This document shows, piece by piece, positions 18,705 through 26,371 of a DNA stretch of 47,610 bases. The stretch is from Shewanella chilikensis (lineage in GTDB: Bacteria; Pseudomonadota; Gammaproteobacteria; Enterobacterales; Shewanellaceae), in assembly GCF_002836945.1 (NCBI RefSeq), contig NZ_NIJM01000031.1, positions 1 to 47,610 of the forward strand, written 5' to 3'. Under the pieces are notes generated by a model, which was given only the letters and a program-made list of their open reading frames with translations, had not been told where the DNA came from and did not search any database. Position 1 is the stretch's first letter; each line of letters begins with the position of its first letter. Position numbers and translations under genes: made by a program.

Positions 18705-20765
18705 TTGCCCGTGAAACAGGAACAACTTCGGCCATCCGGCAGTGAAAATACGCAAACTTGCAGTCAAAATCCCACATCTGTGGAAACAACACAAGCCCCG
18801 ACGGCGACTCTTGCGCCCTACCAACAAATCCGTTTCGGTGACAAGCCCTTCGGGCGGCAAATTTGTCTGGCGGCGGTAGGCAGTGAAGCCCTGTTGCCTC
18901 TGCTGCAACTCTGGAGCCAACTGCGACAGGATTATCCCAAGCTTGTGTTACAACTCTTGCTGTTTGCCGCCGATAAAGACTCCCGGGCAGAATCGCTCAA
19001 GGTTCTGCAAAGCAAACTGCCATTAGGGCAGACCACCGAAGCTACCGCATCCGCCGAGCATCAAACAAGCGAAGTAATATCTCTCCTTGCCGAGCTGCAG
19101 GCAGGTAAACCTCTGGCAATCCCCGGCTGCCAACGCTTTGTGCTCGATGGCGGCAGGTTGACACTGGATCTTTACCTTGAATTTGACGCCACTTTGCTCA
19201 AAGAGTTGCCTGGTGTAAACCATAACGGCTGGATAGACAACTGGCTCTGGCTTGCTGAGCCCTTACCCTCTCAGGCAGAGGTCTGGCAGATGGCGCGCTT
19301 GGCTAAAGACTACGCTTCCTTGCTGTGCCTGCCAAGTAAGAGAAGCGCTCTTGCCTCTATTATGGTCAATAGCGGGCTCAATATAGTAGATTTTAACGGG
19401 CCGGCAGCACTGCTTTTGACTCAACAAACTGAGCTCGAGCCCATCGCCAAAGCAGAACGCCTTGCCTTGCGGCGCCAAAGCAATGCCAGACTGGCGCCCT
19501 GGCCGCTCTACCGCGAATCCACACTTGCAGCCGATGAATCTATTGCCATTATCGGCGCCGGTGTGGCCGGCAGCCAGCTGGCGTTGTCATTGGCCGAACG
19601 TCACCAGCCCAGCCAGGTATTTTGCAGCGAGGAAAACGCGGGTCAAAGTGCCAGTGGCAACCGACAAGGTGCACTATACCCGCTGTTGACACCGGAAACA
19701 TCCGAGCTCAACACACTATTCCAACAAGGTTTTCTCTTCAGTCGGCGGCGGATAACCGCCTTGGTTGCCGCCGGGTTCGATATCGCCCATGACTTTTGCG
19801 GTGTATTACACACAGGCTTTGATGAGCGAAGCCGCACCCGCCTGAATAAGATTGCCGAGGGCCAAAATTGGCACCCGGATATTTTGCGCCGGGTCAACAA
19901 CTTTGAGGCGACTGAGCTTGCGGGATTGGATATTAAAGAAGATGGTCTTTTTTACCCTCTGGGGGGCTGGGTCTGCCCCAGAGCCCTGTGCCGCGCCGCG
20001 ATCCAATATGCCGTTGAATCAACTTACTGCGACTTTCAGCGCCGCACCCATATCAGCGAGATTTCAAGAGAAGGTAGCCACTGGTGGCTGAGTGCTACCG
20101 ATGGTCGCCGTTTTGGGCCATTCAAAAAACTGGTGCTGGCAAGCGGCGCTTCGCTGACAGCACTGCCACAAACCTCGGCCCTGCCCGCCTCACCCTTTCG
20201 CGGCCAGGTCAGCGAAGTCGCAACCCAAGGCGGTTTGCGAGCGCTTAAGACAGTACTCTGTGCCAAGGGCTATCTCACCCCGGCCTGGGAGGGGATTCAT
20301 TGTTTGGGAGCCAGTTATGTCAAAGATCCCGAGCAGCTGGCCTACAGCGACGTCGAGCAGAGAGAAAACCTGCAAAAAATCGCCATGAGTTATCCGGATG
20401 CCGACTGGCACCAGGGGCTGGTGATGGGGCAAGGAGCGCGAGTGGGGGTGCGTATGGTCACCCGGGATCACTTCCCCATGTTGGGTCAAGCACCGGATGT
20501 CGAGGCACTAATGCAAGTCTATCAGCAGCATCAGCACACTCCCGAGAGTGCCCGCTATTGGCAACAAACACCGGCCCCTGTGCATCCCGGTCTTTATGTT
20601 CTCGGTGGTTTGGGCTCCCGCGGTCTCAGCACAGGTCCGTTGGCGGCGGATATTCTGGCATCAGAGCTTTGTCATCAACCCTTGCCGGTAGGAAGTACGC
20701 TACTGCAGCGCCTTAATCCAAACCGGATGTGGATGCGTAAACTTATCAAGGGTAAAGCACTTTAA
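18705..20765 (+). CDS. mnmC: MnmC with intact FAD oxidoreductase half and degenerate methyltransferase half
   Basis: MnmC finishes mnm5s2U34 in tRNA: the FAD domain (C1) converts cmnm5 to nm5 and the methyltransferase domain (C2) converts nm5 to mnm5. Here the C1 half (from about residue 279) is intact: IIGAGVAGSQ, SGNRQGALYPLL, GGWVCPRALC, YLTP, GVRMVTRDHFPMLG and GSRGLSTGPLAA. The N-terminal half aligns in outline (QIRFGDKPFG, then PGCQRFVLDGGRLTLDL at 140-156) but lacks the SAM loop GFGTGLN (here AAVGSEALLPL) and the catalytic DGFAPAKNP (here WLAEPLPSQ). Only nm5 formation would be predicted. No ATG start exists near the N-terminus; candidates are TTG 18705 and GTG 18711. Divergent from fabB. 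Total 686 residues, close to E. coli (668), so the half is decayed rather than deleted. Confidence 0.9.
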   Translation: MPVKQEQLRPSGSENTQTCSQNPTSVETTQAPTATLAPYQQIRFGDKPFGRQICLAAVGSEALLPLLQLWSQLRQDYPKLVLQLLLFAADKDSRAESLKVLQSKLPLGQTTEATASAEHQTSEVISLLAELQAGKPLAIPGCQRFVLDGGRLTLDLYLEFDATLLKELPGVNHNGWIDNWLWLAEPLPSQAEVWQMARLAKDYASLLCLPSKRSALASIMVNSGLNIVDFNGPAALLLTQQTELEPIAKAERLALRRQSNARLAPWPLYRESTLAADESIAIIGAGVAGSQLALSLAERHQPSQVFCSEENAGQSASGNRQGALYPLLTPETSELNTLFQQGFLFSRRRITALVAAGFDIAHDFCGVLHTGFDERSRTRLNKIAEGQNWHPDILRRVNNFEATELAGLDIKEDGLFYPLGGWVCPRALCRAAIQYAVESTYCDFQRRTHISEISREGSHWWLSATDGRRFGPFKKLVLASGASLTALPQTSALPASPFRGQVSEVATQGGLRALKTVLCAKGYLTPAWEGIHCLGASYVKDPEQLAYSDVEQRENLQKIAMSYPDADWHQGLVMGQGARVGVRMVTRDHFPMLGQAPDVEALMQVYQQHQHTPESARYWQQTPAPVHPGLYVLGGLGSRGLSTGPLAADILASELCHQPLPVGSTLLQRLNPNRMWMRKLIKGKAL

Positions 20766-21071
20766 TATTGATTGAATTATCCAAGACATACATGGGCGAA
20801 CCGAGCTTTAGAGAGACAAACTGCCATAATGCACTATTCTAGCTAAAACAAGGCTCTGGATTGGTATTCACAACAGATGAGATAGTCATCAAAGCCTATC
20901 ACTCAGAAACTATCGCAGCTTGTCAAACAGTTTAAGTTGAATGGAAAGTGCCCGCCCACGAATAACATTTCAAATGAACCAACACAGGAAATCGATCAAG
21001 ATAAAAAAATGCCGCTCAGTATAACTGAACGGCATTGTGCTTTAAGACTGCTTTTAAAGACTTAAACTATA
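20766..21071. other. Intergenic region between convergent mnmC and peroxiredoxin genes
   Basis: About 306 AT-rich bases. The only recognisable element is the peroxiredoxin terminator at 21008-21036. No terminator for mnmC, repeat or small ORF with an SD was seen. Confidence 0.6.
21008..21036 (-). terminator. Intrinsic terminator of the peroxiredoxin gene
   Basis: Twelve-base arms AATGCCGCTCAG and CTGAACGGCATT pair with one mismatch that is a G-U pair on the minus-strand RNA. The minus strand continues with a run of T residues (21003-21007). Confidence 0.9.
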
Positions 21072-21677
21072 TTACAGTTCTTCAGCATTCTCAGACAGAT
21101 AGGCAGCAACACCGTCTGGGCTGTCTTTCATGCCTTTCTTGCCTTTTTCCCAACCAGCTGGGCAAACTTCACCGTGCTCTTCGTGGAATTGCAGCGCGTC
21201 GATCATACGCAGCATTTCATCGACGTTACGGCCAAGAGGCAGATCGTTAACGACCTGGTGACGCACCATGCCTTCTTTGTCGATCAGGAAAGAACCGCGG
21301 AAAGCCACACCGGCTTCTGGGTGTTCAACGTCATAAGCCTTGCAGATGTCGTGGCGAACGTCGGCTACCAGAGTGTATTGAACCTGGCCGATACCACCTT
21401 TTTCCACTGGGGTGTTACGCCATGCATTGTGAGTAAACTGAGAATCGATAGAAACACCGATCACTTCAACGCCACGCTTCTTGAACTCTTCCATGCGGTG
21501 ATCGAAAGCGATCAGCTCAGATGGGCACACGAAGGTGAAATCCAGTGGGTAGAAGAACACTACCGCAGGCTTGCCTTTGATTGCTGCAGTCAGGTTGAAG
21601 CTGTCAACAATTTCGCCAGAACCCAGAACAGCTGCCGCAGTAAAGTCCGGAGCCGGACGGCCTACTAATACGCTCAT
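21072..21677 (-). CDS. Typical 2-Cys peroxiredoxin (AhpC/Prx1 family)
   Basis: This thiol peroxidase reduces hydrogen peroxide and organic peroxides in the cytosol. In the 201-residue protein the peroxidatic Cys51 lies in DFTFVCPSE and the resolving Cys172 in GEVCPAGW. A GGIG motif (about 94-97) and a C-terminal helix with Tyr-Leu are the features linked to overoxidation sensitivity in this class. It resembles eukaryotic-type Prx/Tsa more than E. coli AhpC, and no ahpF neighbour exists, so the reductant is probably thioredoxin. A near-consensus promoter lies 62-90 bases upstream. An OxyR site could not be judged by eye. Confidence 0.95.
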   Translation of the reverse strand: MSVLVGRPAPDFTAAAVLGSGEIVDSFNLTAAIKGKPAVVFFYPLDFTFVCPSELIAFDHRMEEFKKRGVEVIGVSIDSQFTHNAWRNTPVEKGGIGQVQYTLVADVRHDICKAYDVEHPEAGVAFRGSFLIDKEGMVRHQVVNDLPLGRNVDEMLRMIDALQFHEEHGEVCPAGWEKGKKGMKDSPDGVAAYLSENAEEL

Positions 21678-21738
21678 TTTATACCTCCATCTATGGATTG
21701 AGCTGTGAATAAAACAGAATCCGTTTTAACTACAGGCC

Positions 21739-21766
21739 ATTATAAGAGGTGCCATCCACCTGACAA
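21739..21766 (-). promoter_or_regulatory. Sigma-70-type promoter of the peroxiredoxin gene
   Basis: On the minus strand TTGTCA (21766-21761) and TATAAT (21744-21739) are separated by 16 bases, close to consensus. Transcription would start near 21732, giving a leader of about 55 bases. It overlaps the 3' end of the Cys-rich ORF. Confidence 0.65.
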
Positions 21767-21937
21767 CCTATTTAGGATCAATATCACGCTTTTGCCCCAA
21801 TTTAAGGCTTGTCTGGATAAGAAATCGGCAAGAGCGCGGTCACTGCAACAACATGGGTCACAAAGCGGTTCAATAACCTCAGGATCCAGTTCACAAAGGC
21901 AGATTTTTTCCCGCAAACACTGATTGCAGCTGGACAT
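21740..21937 (-). CDS. Candidate small Cys-rich protein upstream of the peroxiredoxin gene
   Basis: This 65-residue ORF has eight Cys in its first 31 residues: C4xxC7, C13xC15, then C26xxCCC29-31, in an acidic N-terminal half, followed by a basic hydrophobic tail. The pattern suggests metal or Fe-S binding, but I do not recognise the family. The ATG at 21937 is preceded by a G-rich tract (GGGGGGG) that could serve as an SD. It is co-oriented with the peroxiredoxin gene and occupies an otherwise empty gap, with its end overlapping that gene's promoter. It may be a chance ORF; Cys-clustered composition is the main argument for it. Confidence 0.4.
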   Translation of the reverse strand: MSSCNQCLREKICLCELDPEVIEPLCDPCCCSDRALADFLSRQALNWGKSVILILNRLSGGWHLL

Positions 21938-21990
21938 CCAAGCCCCCCCAGTCAAAAATAGCCCCTTTGTTTAGCGAATAAGACTTTACT

Positions 21991-23310
21991 ATGAACGCAG
22001 TTGTGATTGCCGTCTGTCTGATGCTCGCTCTCAGCCTGGCCAGGGTCAATGTGGTGATCGCCTTGACGATCAGCGCCCTGGTCGCTGGCTTGATGGGGGG
22101 ACTGGACATCCACCAGACCATAGAAGCATTCAATACCGGCCTGGGCGGTGGTGCCCAAATAGCCCTGAGCTATGCCCTGCTTGGCGCCTTTGCCGTAGCC
22201 CTGTCCCATTCCGGGCTGACCACTTTGATCTCCACTACTGTGATCAAGGCCCTTGGCAAGGATCCCAATAGTCAAAACCTCAAGTGGGTTCGCAGCCTGT
22301 TGCTGCTGTCGCTGCTGGCCATGGCCATCAGCTCACAAAACATTCTGCCGATCCATATCGCCTTTATCCCCATTCTGGTGCCGCCACTCTTGCATCTGAT
22401 GTCCAAACTCAAGCTGGACAGGCGTTTGGTTGCCTGTGTTATCACTTTCGGCCTGGTCACCACTTATATGGTGTTACCTGTGGGCTTTGGCGGCATATTT
22501 CTAAACGACATACTGCTGGCAAACCTGCAGTCCAACGGCTTAGAGGCCCAGTCAGGTGACATTCCCCAAGCTATGCTTATTCCGGCCGCCGGTATGTTGG
22601 CCGGACTGCTGACGGCCGTGTTTATCAGCTATCGCAAGCCAAGAGAGTACCGGGAAGAGCAGATCCTCGCCGCTGAACCGGAAACCGGACTCAGCAAGCG
22701 CAACATCATCATTGCTGTGCTGGCTATTCTGGCGACTCTGCTGGTGCAGCTGCAGACAGATTCGATGATTTTCGGCGCCCTGGTTGGCTTTATGATCTTC
22801 TCATTCAGCGGCGCGCTCAAACATGTGGCCGATGAAGATATCTTTAACCAAGGCGTGCGCATGATGGCCAACATTGGCTTTATCATGATAGCCGCCGCCG
22901 GTTTCGCTGCCGTGGTCAAACAAACCGGTGAAGTACTGACTCTGGTCAGTGCCATAGGTGAGTTGATTGGTGACAACAAGGGCCTGGGCGCATTGTTGAT
23001 GTTGGTGGTGGGTCTGTTGATCACCATGGGTATTGGCTCATCTTTCTCGACTATCCCCATTATTGCCACCATCTATGTGCCGCTGGCGCTGAACTTTGGT
23101 TTCTCTGTGCCTGCGGTTATCGCCCTGGTCGGCACCGCCGCAGCGCTTGGAGATGCCGGCTCACCGGCATCGGACTCAACGCTCGGCCCCACCGCCGGCC
23201 TCAATGCCGATGGTCAGCACGATCATATCCGCGACAGCGTGATCCCAACCTTTGTTCACTACAACATTCCGCTGCTAATCTTCGGCTGGATTGCCGCCAT
23301 GGTACTCTAA
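21991..23310 (+). CDS. Na+/H+ antiporter family (YuiF/NhaC-like) membrane transporter
   Basis: This 439-residue protein is almost entirely hydrophobic with roughly 11-12 predicted helices. It has the Na+/H+ antiporter N-terminal domain pattern ([20 protein letters not shown], then a glycine-rich helix with [20 protein letters not shown]) and a late conserved region [20 protein letters not shown]. Related proteins are annotated as predicted histidine or amino acid transporters or Na+/H+ antiporters, so the substrate is open. It lies between the peroxiredoxin gene (divergent) and ibpA (convergent) and appears monocistronic, ending at a bidirectional terminator. Confidence 0.85.
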   Translation: MNAVVIAVCLMLALSLARVNVVIALTISALVAGLMGGLDIHQTIEAFNTGLGGGAQIALSYALLGAFAVALSHSGLTTLISTTVIKALGKDPNSQNLKWVRSLLLLSLLAMAISSQNILPIHIAFIPILVPPLLHLMSKLKLDRRLVACVITFGLVTTYMVLPVGFGGIFLNDILLANLQSNGLEAQSGDIPQAMLIPAAGMLAGLLTAVFISYRKPREYREEQILAAEPETGLSKRNIIIAVLAILATLLVQLQTDSMIFGALVGFMIFSFSGALKHVADEDIFNQGVRMMANIGFIMIAAAGFAAVVKQTGEVLTLVSAIGELIGDNKGLGALLMLVVGLLITMGIGSSFSTIPIIATIYVPLALNFGFSVPAVIALVGTAAALGDAGSPASDSTLGPTAGLNADGQHDHIRDSVIPTFVHYNIPLLIFGWIAAMVL

Positions 23311-23340
23311 GCACTCTTGGGGAGTGATAACCCTGAATAC

Positions 23341-23371
23341 AAAAAGCCAGTCTGTATCAGACTGGCTTTTT
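23341..23371. terminator. Bidirectional intrinsic terminator between the antiporter gene and ibpA
   Basis: A perfect 14-bp stem AAAAAGCCAGTCTG/CAGACTGGCTTTTT with a 3-base loop has T runs on both strands. It lies 30 bases after the antiporter stop and 50 bases after the ibpA stop on the other strand. Confidence 0.95.
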
Positions 23372-23421
23372 TGCTTTAGCGGCCTGCTTTACAAGCCGGG
23401 GCCGAGCTTATCGGCGCTGTT

Positions 23422-23871
23422 TCAGGCCTGAGTTTCTTCTATCAGGCGGTTACCTGAGCCTATCTCAATTTTGCGCGGCTTCATGGCTTCAGGGATCTCG
23501 CGCACCAAATCTATATTGAGCAGGCCGTGTTCCAGATGGGCACCTTCGACGGTCACATAATCGGCCAACTGGAAGGTACGTTCAAAGCCGCGCTCGGCAA
23601 TGCCTTGATACAGGTATTTACGCTCCGGAGCCTGCTCGCCCTTGGTGCCTTTCACCAACAGCTTTTCGCCCTCGCTGGTGATCTCCAGCTCATCCATGGC
23701 AAAGCCTGCAACCGCCATGGTGATCCGGTAACGGTTCTCACCCAGGAGTTCGATATTGTATGGAGGGTAACCGGCATTGCCATTGTTGGCGGCGGCATGT
23801 TCGGCCAAACGGGCCAGACGATCAAAACCGATAGCGCTGCGGTAAAGGGGAGTCAAATCATAGTTACGCAT
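23422..23871 (-). CDS. ibpA: Small heat shock protein IbpA
   Basis: IbpA is an ATP-independent holdase that coats aggregated proteins for later refolding by DnaK and ClpB. The 149-residue form starting [21 protein letters not shown] matches the family N-terminus; that ATG (23871) is 7 bases after AGGA, whereas an ATG six bases upstream is too close to the SD. The alpha-crystallin domain spans about 35-125 ([16 protein letters not shown] through [16 protein letters not shown]) and the C-terminal IEIGSGN replaces the usual IEI tail. The upstream region has a sigma-32-like promoter and a ROSE-like hairpin covering the SD, both listed separately. Confidence 0.96.
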   Translation of the reverse strand: MRNYDLTPLYRSAIGFDRLARLAEHAAANNGNAGYPPYNIELLGENRYRITMAVAGFAMDELEITSEGEKLLVKGTKGEQAPERKYLYQGIAERGFERTFQLADYVTVEGAHLEHGLLNIDLVREIPEAMKPRKIEIGSGNRLIEETQA

Positions 23872-23874
23872 AGT

Positions 23875-23900
23875 CATATCCTCATAGATTAAGCAATATG
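23875..23900 (-). promoter_or_regulatory. ROSE-like RNA thermometer hairpin covering the ibpA SD
   Basis: In the minus-strand leader CATATTGCT (23900-23892) can pair with AGGATATG (23882-23875), which contains the SD. The pairing leaves one bulged G in TTGCT opposite the SD, the signature of ROSE elements that melt at heat-shock temperature. Outer arms AGTGTCGG/CCGACACT (23988-23995 with 23902-23909) and an internal GC-rich stem complete a multi-hairpin leader of about 120 bases. Confidence 0.7.
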
Positions 23901-23999
23901 TAGTGTCGGGCCGAATCATCGCACCCTAGGTTCAAACGGCCGCCCAATGGCACGGCCTTTAATTTATCGGTCAAGGCACTTTCCCTGCCGACACTCAAT

Positions 24000-24027
24000 A
24001 GATAAGGTCGGGCAAAAGTATTTCAAG
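24000..24027 (-). promoter_or_regulatory. Sigma-32-type heat shock promoter of ibpA
   Basis: On the minus strand CTTGAA (24027-24022) is followed after 14 bases by CCTTATCT (24007-24000), compared with the consensus CTTGAA and CCCCATNT. Spacing is ideal and the -10 matches at most informative positions. It lies about 130 bases upstream of the ibpA start. Confidence 0.65.
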
Positions 24028-24097
24028 TGTCGGTAGAATTAATTGGTTAAAATTCACCCAAAGCCACATGACCACCCTGCTCTTTTGCCACAAAAAA

Positions 24098-24115
24098 GCA
24101 GCCCCGAAGGGCTGC
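24098..24115 (-). terminator. Intrinsic terminator of ushA
   Basis: Stem GCAGCCC/GGGCTGC closed by a stable UUCG tetraloop on the minus-strand RNA, followed by six T residues (24092-24097). It lies 24 bases after the ushA stop. Confidence 0.93.
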
Positions 24116-24139
24116 CTGTAAAGTGACTTAATGTGCTAT

Positions 24140-25834
24140 TTACTGAGGTACTTCACAACCCAGCGGGCTGTTGGAGTTTTCATAAACGATATCGCCTACC
24201 GGCTCGTAATCAACGGCCTTGATGCTTTGTTTCTCTTTCAGGAAGCTGTAGAAGACTTCGGCATCAACATAGCCAGTTTGTACCGGATCCAGCTTGGGAT
24301 AGCCGTCACCGCCCGCTGCGTTGAAGCTGGGTACAGTGAAGGTGTAGCTATCTGTTGCGCTGTAATCCTTGCCGCTGACTTCGCTGATAGCGACCGACTT
24401 GGCCTGACAATCAACTGTCATTTTCACGCCCGTTATCTGGGCATAAGCCCCTGAACCGCGCTGCATGGTAGCCACTACACCCAGATAATCGCTGAGCTCG
24501 GCACCTGTCATAGTGCTCAGGGTTATCATGTTACCGAAAGGCTGCACTGTCAGTACATCACGGTAGCTGATATCACCGGCGGCGATAGAGTCACGTACAC
24601 CACCCGAGTTCATAACGCCGATATCGGCATTAACCTTGGTGGCCTGCGCCATGGCGAGCAAACGGCCCAGGTTGGTCTGCTGACCACGAACCACGCCGCG
24701 ATCGCCTTCCAGTTTGCCATCGGTAGTGGCGATGATTTCGCCCAGTTTTTCACTGCCCTTGTCCTGATATTGCTGCAGTACAGCTTTGACTGTGGTATCG
24801 GCAGGGATCTGCTCACCGGCCAGTTCCTCTGTCTTCTTGCCTTCGGCATCCAGTTTTCTCAGGTTGACCGGGATCAGCTTGTAGCTGGCCAGGTGCAGTT
24901 TGCCGCCATAATATTCAAAATCGGCGCGGCCAACATACTTACCCCACTCATGGGCCTGCATGATCCAGGTGCCTTTGTGCTGATCAGGAAGGCAATCATC
25001 ACCGGGTTTGAAGTCGGCATAGCTCTGACTACCGGGTTCCATACAAACCGGATTCTGTGAGTGGCCACCTATGATGACCTGCAGCTGTCCCTCTTCCAGG
25101 GCGCGAGCCATGGCCACGTCACCCGGGGCATTGCTGCCGTTTTGGCCATCGGCATAGTGCCCCATGTGAGTGGTTGCCACTATGATATCGGCGGCTTTGT
25201 TATCATTGATCTCTTTGATGACCTTTTTGATCTCTTCTTTGGGATCAGTAAACTCAAGCTCGCCGATAAACTCAGGGTTACCTATCTTGCGGGTATCTTC
25301 TGTGGTCAAACCTATGACAGCCACTTTAAGACCTTTAACATCGAAAACCTTGTAAGGCTCGAAGTAACGACTGCCATCTTTTTTGTAGATGTTGGCAGCC
25401 AGCATAGGAAACTCGGCGAGCTCGCGCTGCATATCCAACACGCTCAGTGGGTTATCAAACTCGTGGTTACCCACGGCCATGGCGTCATAACCAATCAGGT
25501 TCATGCCGATAAAGTCAGGCTCGGCGTTTTGCAGATCCGACTCAGGCACACCTGTGTTGATATCACCACCGGAGAGCAACAGAGTCTGGCCGCCGTTGCT
25601 TTCCACTTCGCTGCGTAAGCGCTCAACCAGCGTCTTACGGGCTGCCATACCATACTCACCGTCACTGTTTTCCCAAAAGCGACCATGGTTGTCATTGGTA
25701 TGTAAAATGGTGAACTTGGTGCAATTATCGGCGCCGCAGACTTCCGGTGCCGGATCCTTGTCATCACTGTTACAACCGGCGAGTGCAGCCAGAATGGCTG
25801 TCGCCAAAAGTCCTTTCATCAGCTTATTAGACAT
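24140..25834 (-). CDS. ushA: UshA-type UDP-sugar hydrolase/5'-nucleotidase, lipoprotein
   Basis: UshA hydrolyses 5'-nucleotides and UDP-sugars at the cell envelope. The 564-residue protein (E. coli UshA 550) shows HTNDNHGRFW, SGGDINTG, VGNHEFDNP, the His segment TTHMGHY and the UshA-specific GGHSQNPVCMEPG and MQAHEWGKYVGRADFEY, then the C-terminal substrate domain (NSGGVRDSIAAG, FGNMI, FNAAGGDGYP). The N-terminus has a lipobox LAGC (Cys21), as in Vibrio 5'-nucleotidases and unlike soluble E. coli UshA. No Pho-box was seen upstream, in contrast to cpdB. It stands alone, upstream of ibpA and ends at a strong terminator. Confidence 0.95.
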   Translation of the reverse strand: MSNKLMKGLLATAILAALAGCNSDDKDPAPEVCGADNCTKFTILHTNDNHGRFWENSDGEYGMAARKTLVERLRSEVESNGGQTLLLSGGDINTGVPESDLQNAEPDFIGMNLIGYDAMAVGNHEFDNPLSVLDMQRELAEFPMLAANIYKKDGSRYFEPYKVFDVKGLKVAVIGLTTEDTRKIGNPEFIGELEFTDPKEEIKKVIKEINDNKAADIIVATTHMGHYADGQNGSNAPGDVAMARALEEGQLQVIIGGHSQNPVCMEPGSQSYADFKPGDDCLPDQHKGTWIMQAHEWGKYVGRADFEYYGGKLHLASYKLIPVNLRKLDAEGKKTEELAGEQIPADTTVKAVLQQYQDKGSEKLGEIIATTDGKLEGDRGVVRGQQTNLGRLLAMAQATKVNADIGVMNSGGVRDSIAAGDISYRDVLTVQPFGNMITLSTMTGAELSDYLGVVATMQRGSGAYAQITGVKMTVDCQAKSVAISEVSGKDYSATDSYTFTVPSFNAAGGDGYPKLDPVQTGYVDAEVFYSFLKEKQSIKAVDYEPVGDIVYENSNSPLGCEVPQ

Positions 25835-26156
25835 TATTAAATCAACCCCATGTTTTTATTTATTTTTACCATCATCATTAATGAGCGGAGAAGCGAACTT
25901 CCCGCGCCCGACATACTAGCAAGATTAAGTCAAAAATGTGTCATTTTTATTAACAAATAAACGTTAACTGCATGATTTTAAGGCGGGAAATAACACAACC
26001 TGTTCACAATCCAGAATAGGCTTCCAGGGGCTACTCATACTTTAGCGTGATCTGCTGCTGATATTAGAGTGTAATTAGCACCCGAAAAAAGCTATTTCAC
26101 TGATATATATGAAAATAACTAAAGTATTAGCAGCAACAGGCTATTGTTTGATAATG

Positions 26157-26181
26157 GAAACAGCCGCTGAAGGGCCGTTTC
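26157..26181 (-). terminator. Possible terminator of the carboxylesterase gene, displaced by the MITE-like element
   Basis: Arms GAAACAGCC and GGCCGTTTC pair with one mismatch that becomes a G-U pair on the minus strand. The T tract is poor. It lies about 190 bases from the esterase stop, but would be close if the 145-bp insertion were removed. Confidence 0.35.
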
Positions 26182-26226
26182 TATTAAGGGACGACTTATT
26201 TTTCAAAAAATCAAAACTGGATATTA

Positions 26227-26371
26227 GGCAAGTGTAAACAAGTCCCATCTGTGCTCTGTGTTATTAGACTCAGGCAGGCCCCTGCATACCTTCGGTCCGT
26301 AGCTTTGAACGCCAATTCTGTGTAAGTCACTCTCTCAATGAGAACGTCGCTAGGACTTATTCGCACCTTCC
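26227..26371 (-). mobile_element. MITE-like element with IS5-family-type terminal repeats
   Basis: The right end (26353-26371) reads GGAAGGTGCGAATAAGTCC on the minus strand, a full match to the 16-bp IS5 terminal repeat as I recall it. The left end (26227-26245) reads GGCAAGTGTAAACAAGTCC on the plus strand, about 15 of 19 to the same repeat family in inverted orientation. The 107 internal bases show no transposase. CTAA flanks the right end and provides the esterase stop codon; the left flank ATTA does not match exactly. An old MITE or IS remnant is the likeliest reading. Confidence 0.6.

Larger units (their letters stand above)
21678..21990. other. Divergent intergenic region, peroxiredoxin to antiporter gene
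   Basis: The 313-base gap holds the peroxiredoxin promoter (21739-21766) and the candidate Cys-rich ORF (21740-21937). Upstream of the antiporter ATG no strong SD is evident (GACTTTACT). Nothing else was recognised. Confidence 0.55.
25835..26371. other. Long intergenic region upstream of ushA with a MITE-like element
   Basis: These 537 bases carry the ushA leader (AT-rich, with an AAAAATG/CATTTTT repeat at 25932-25948), a possible minus-strand hairpin at 26157-26181 and an IS5-like element at 26227-26371. Small ORFs here have no support. Confidence 0.6.

Noticed and set aside
25932..25948. AAAAATG/CATTTTT inverted repeat near ushA
   Set aside because: AT-rich and short; expected by chance in AT-rich leader DNA.
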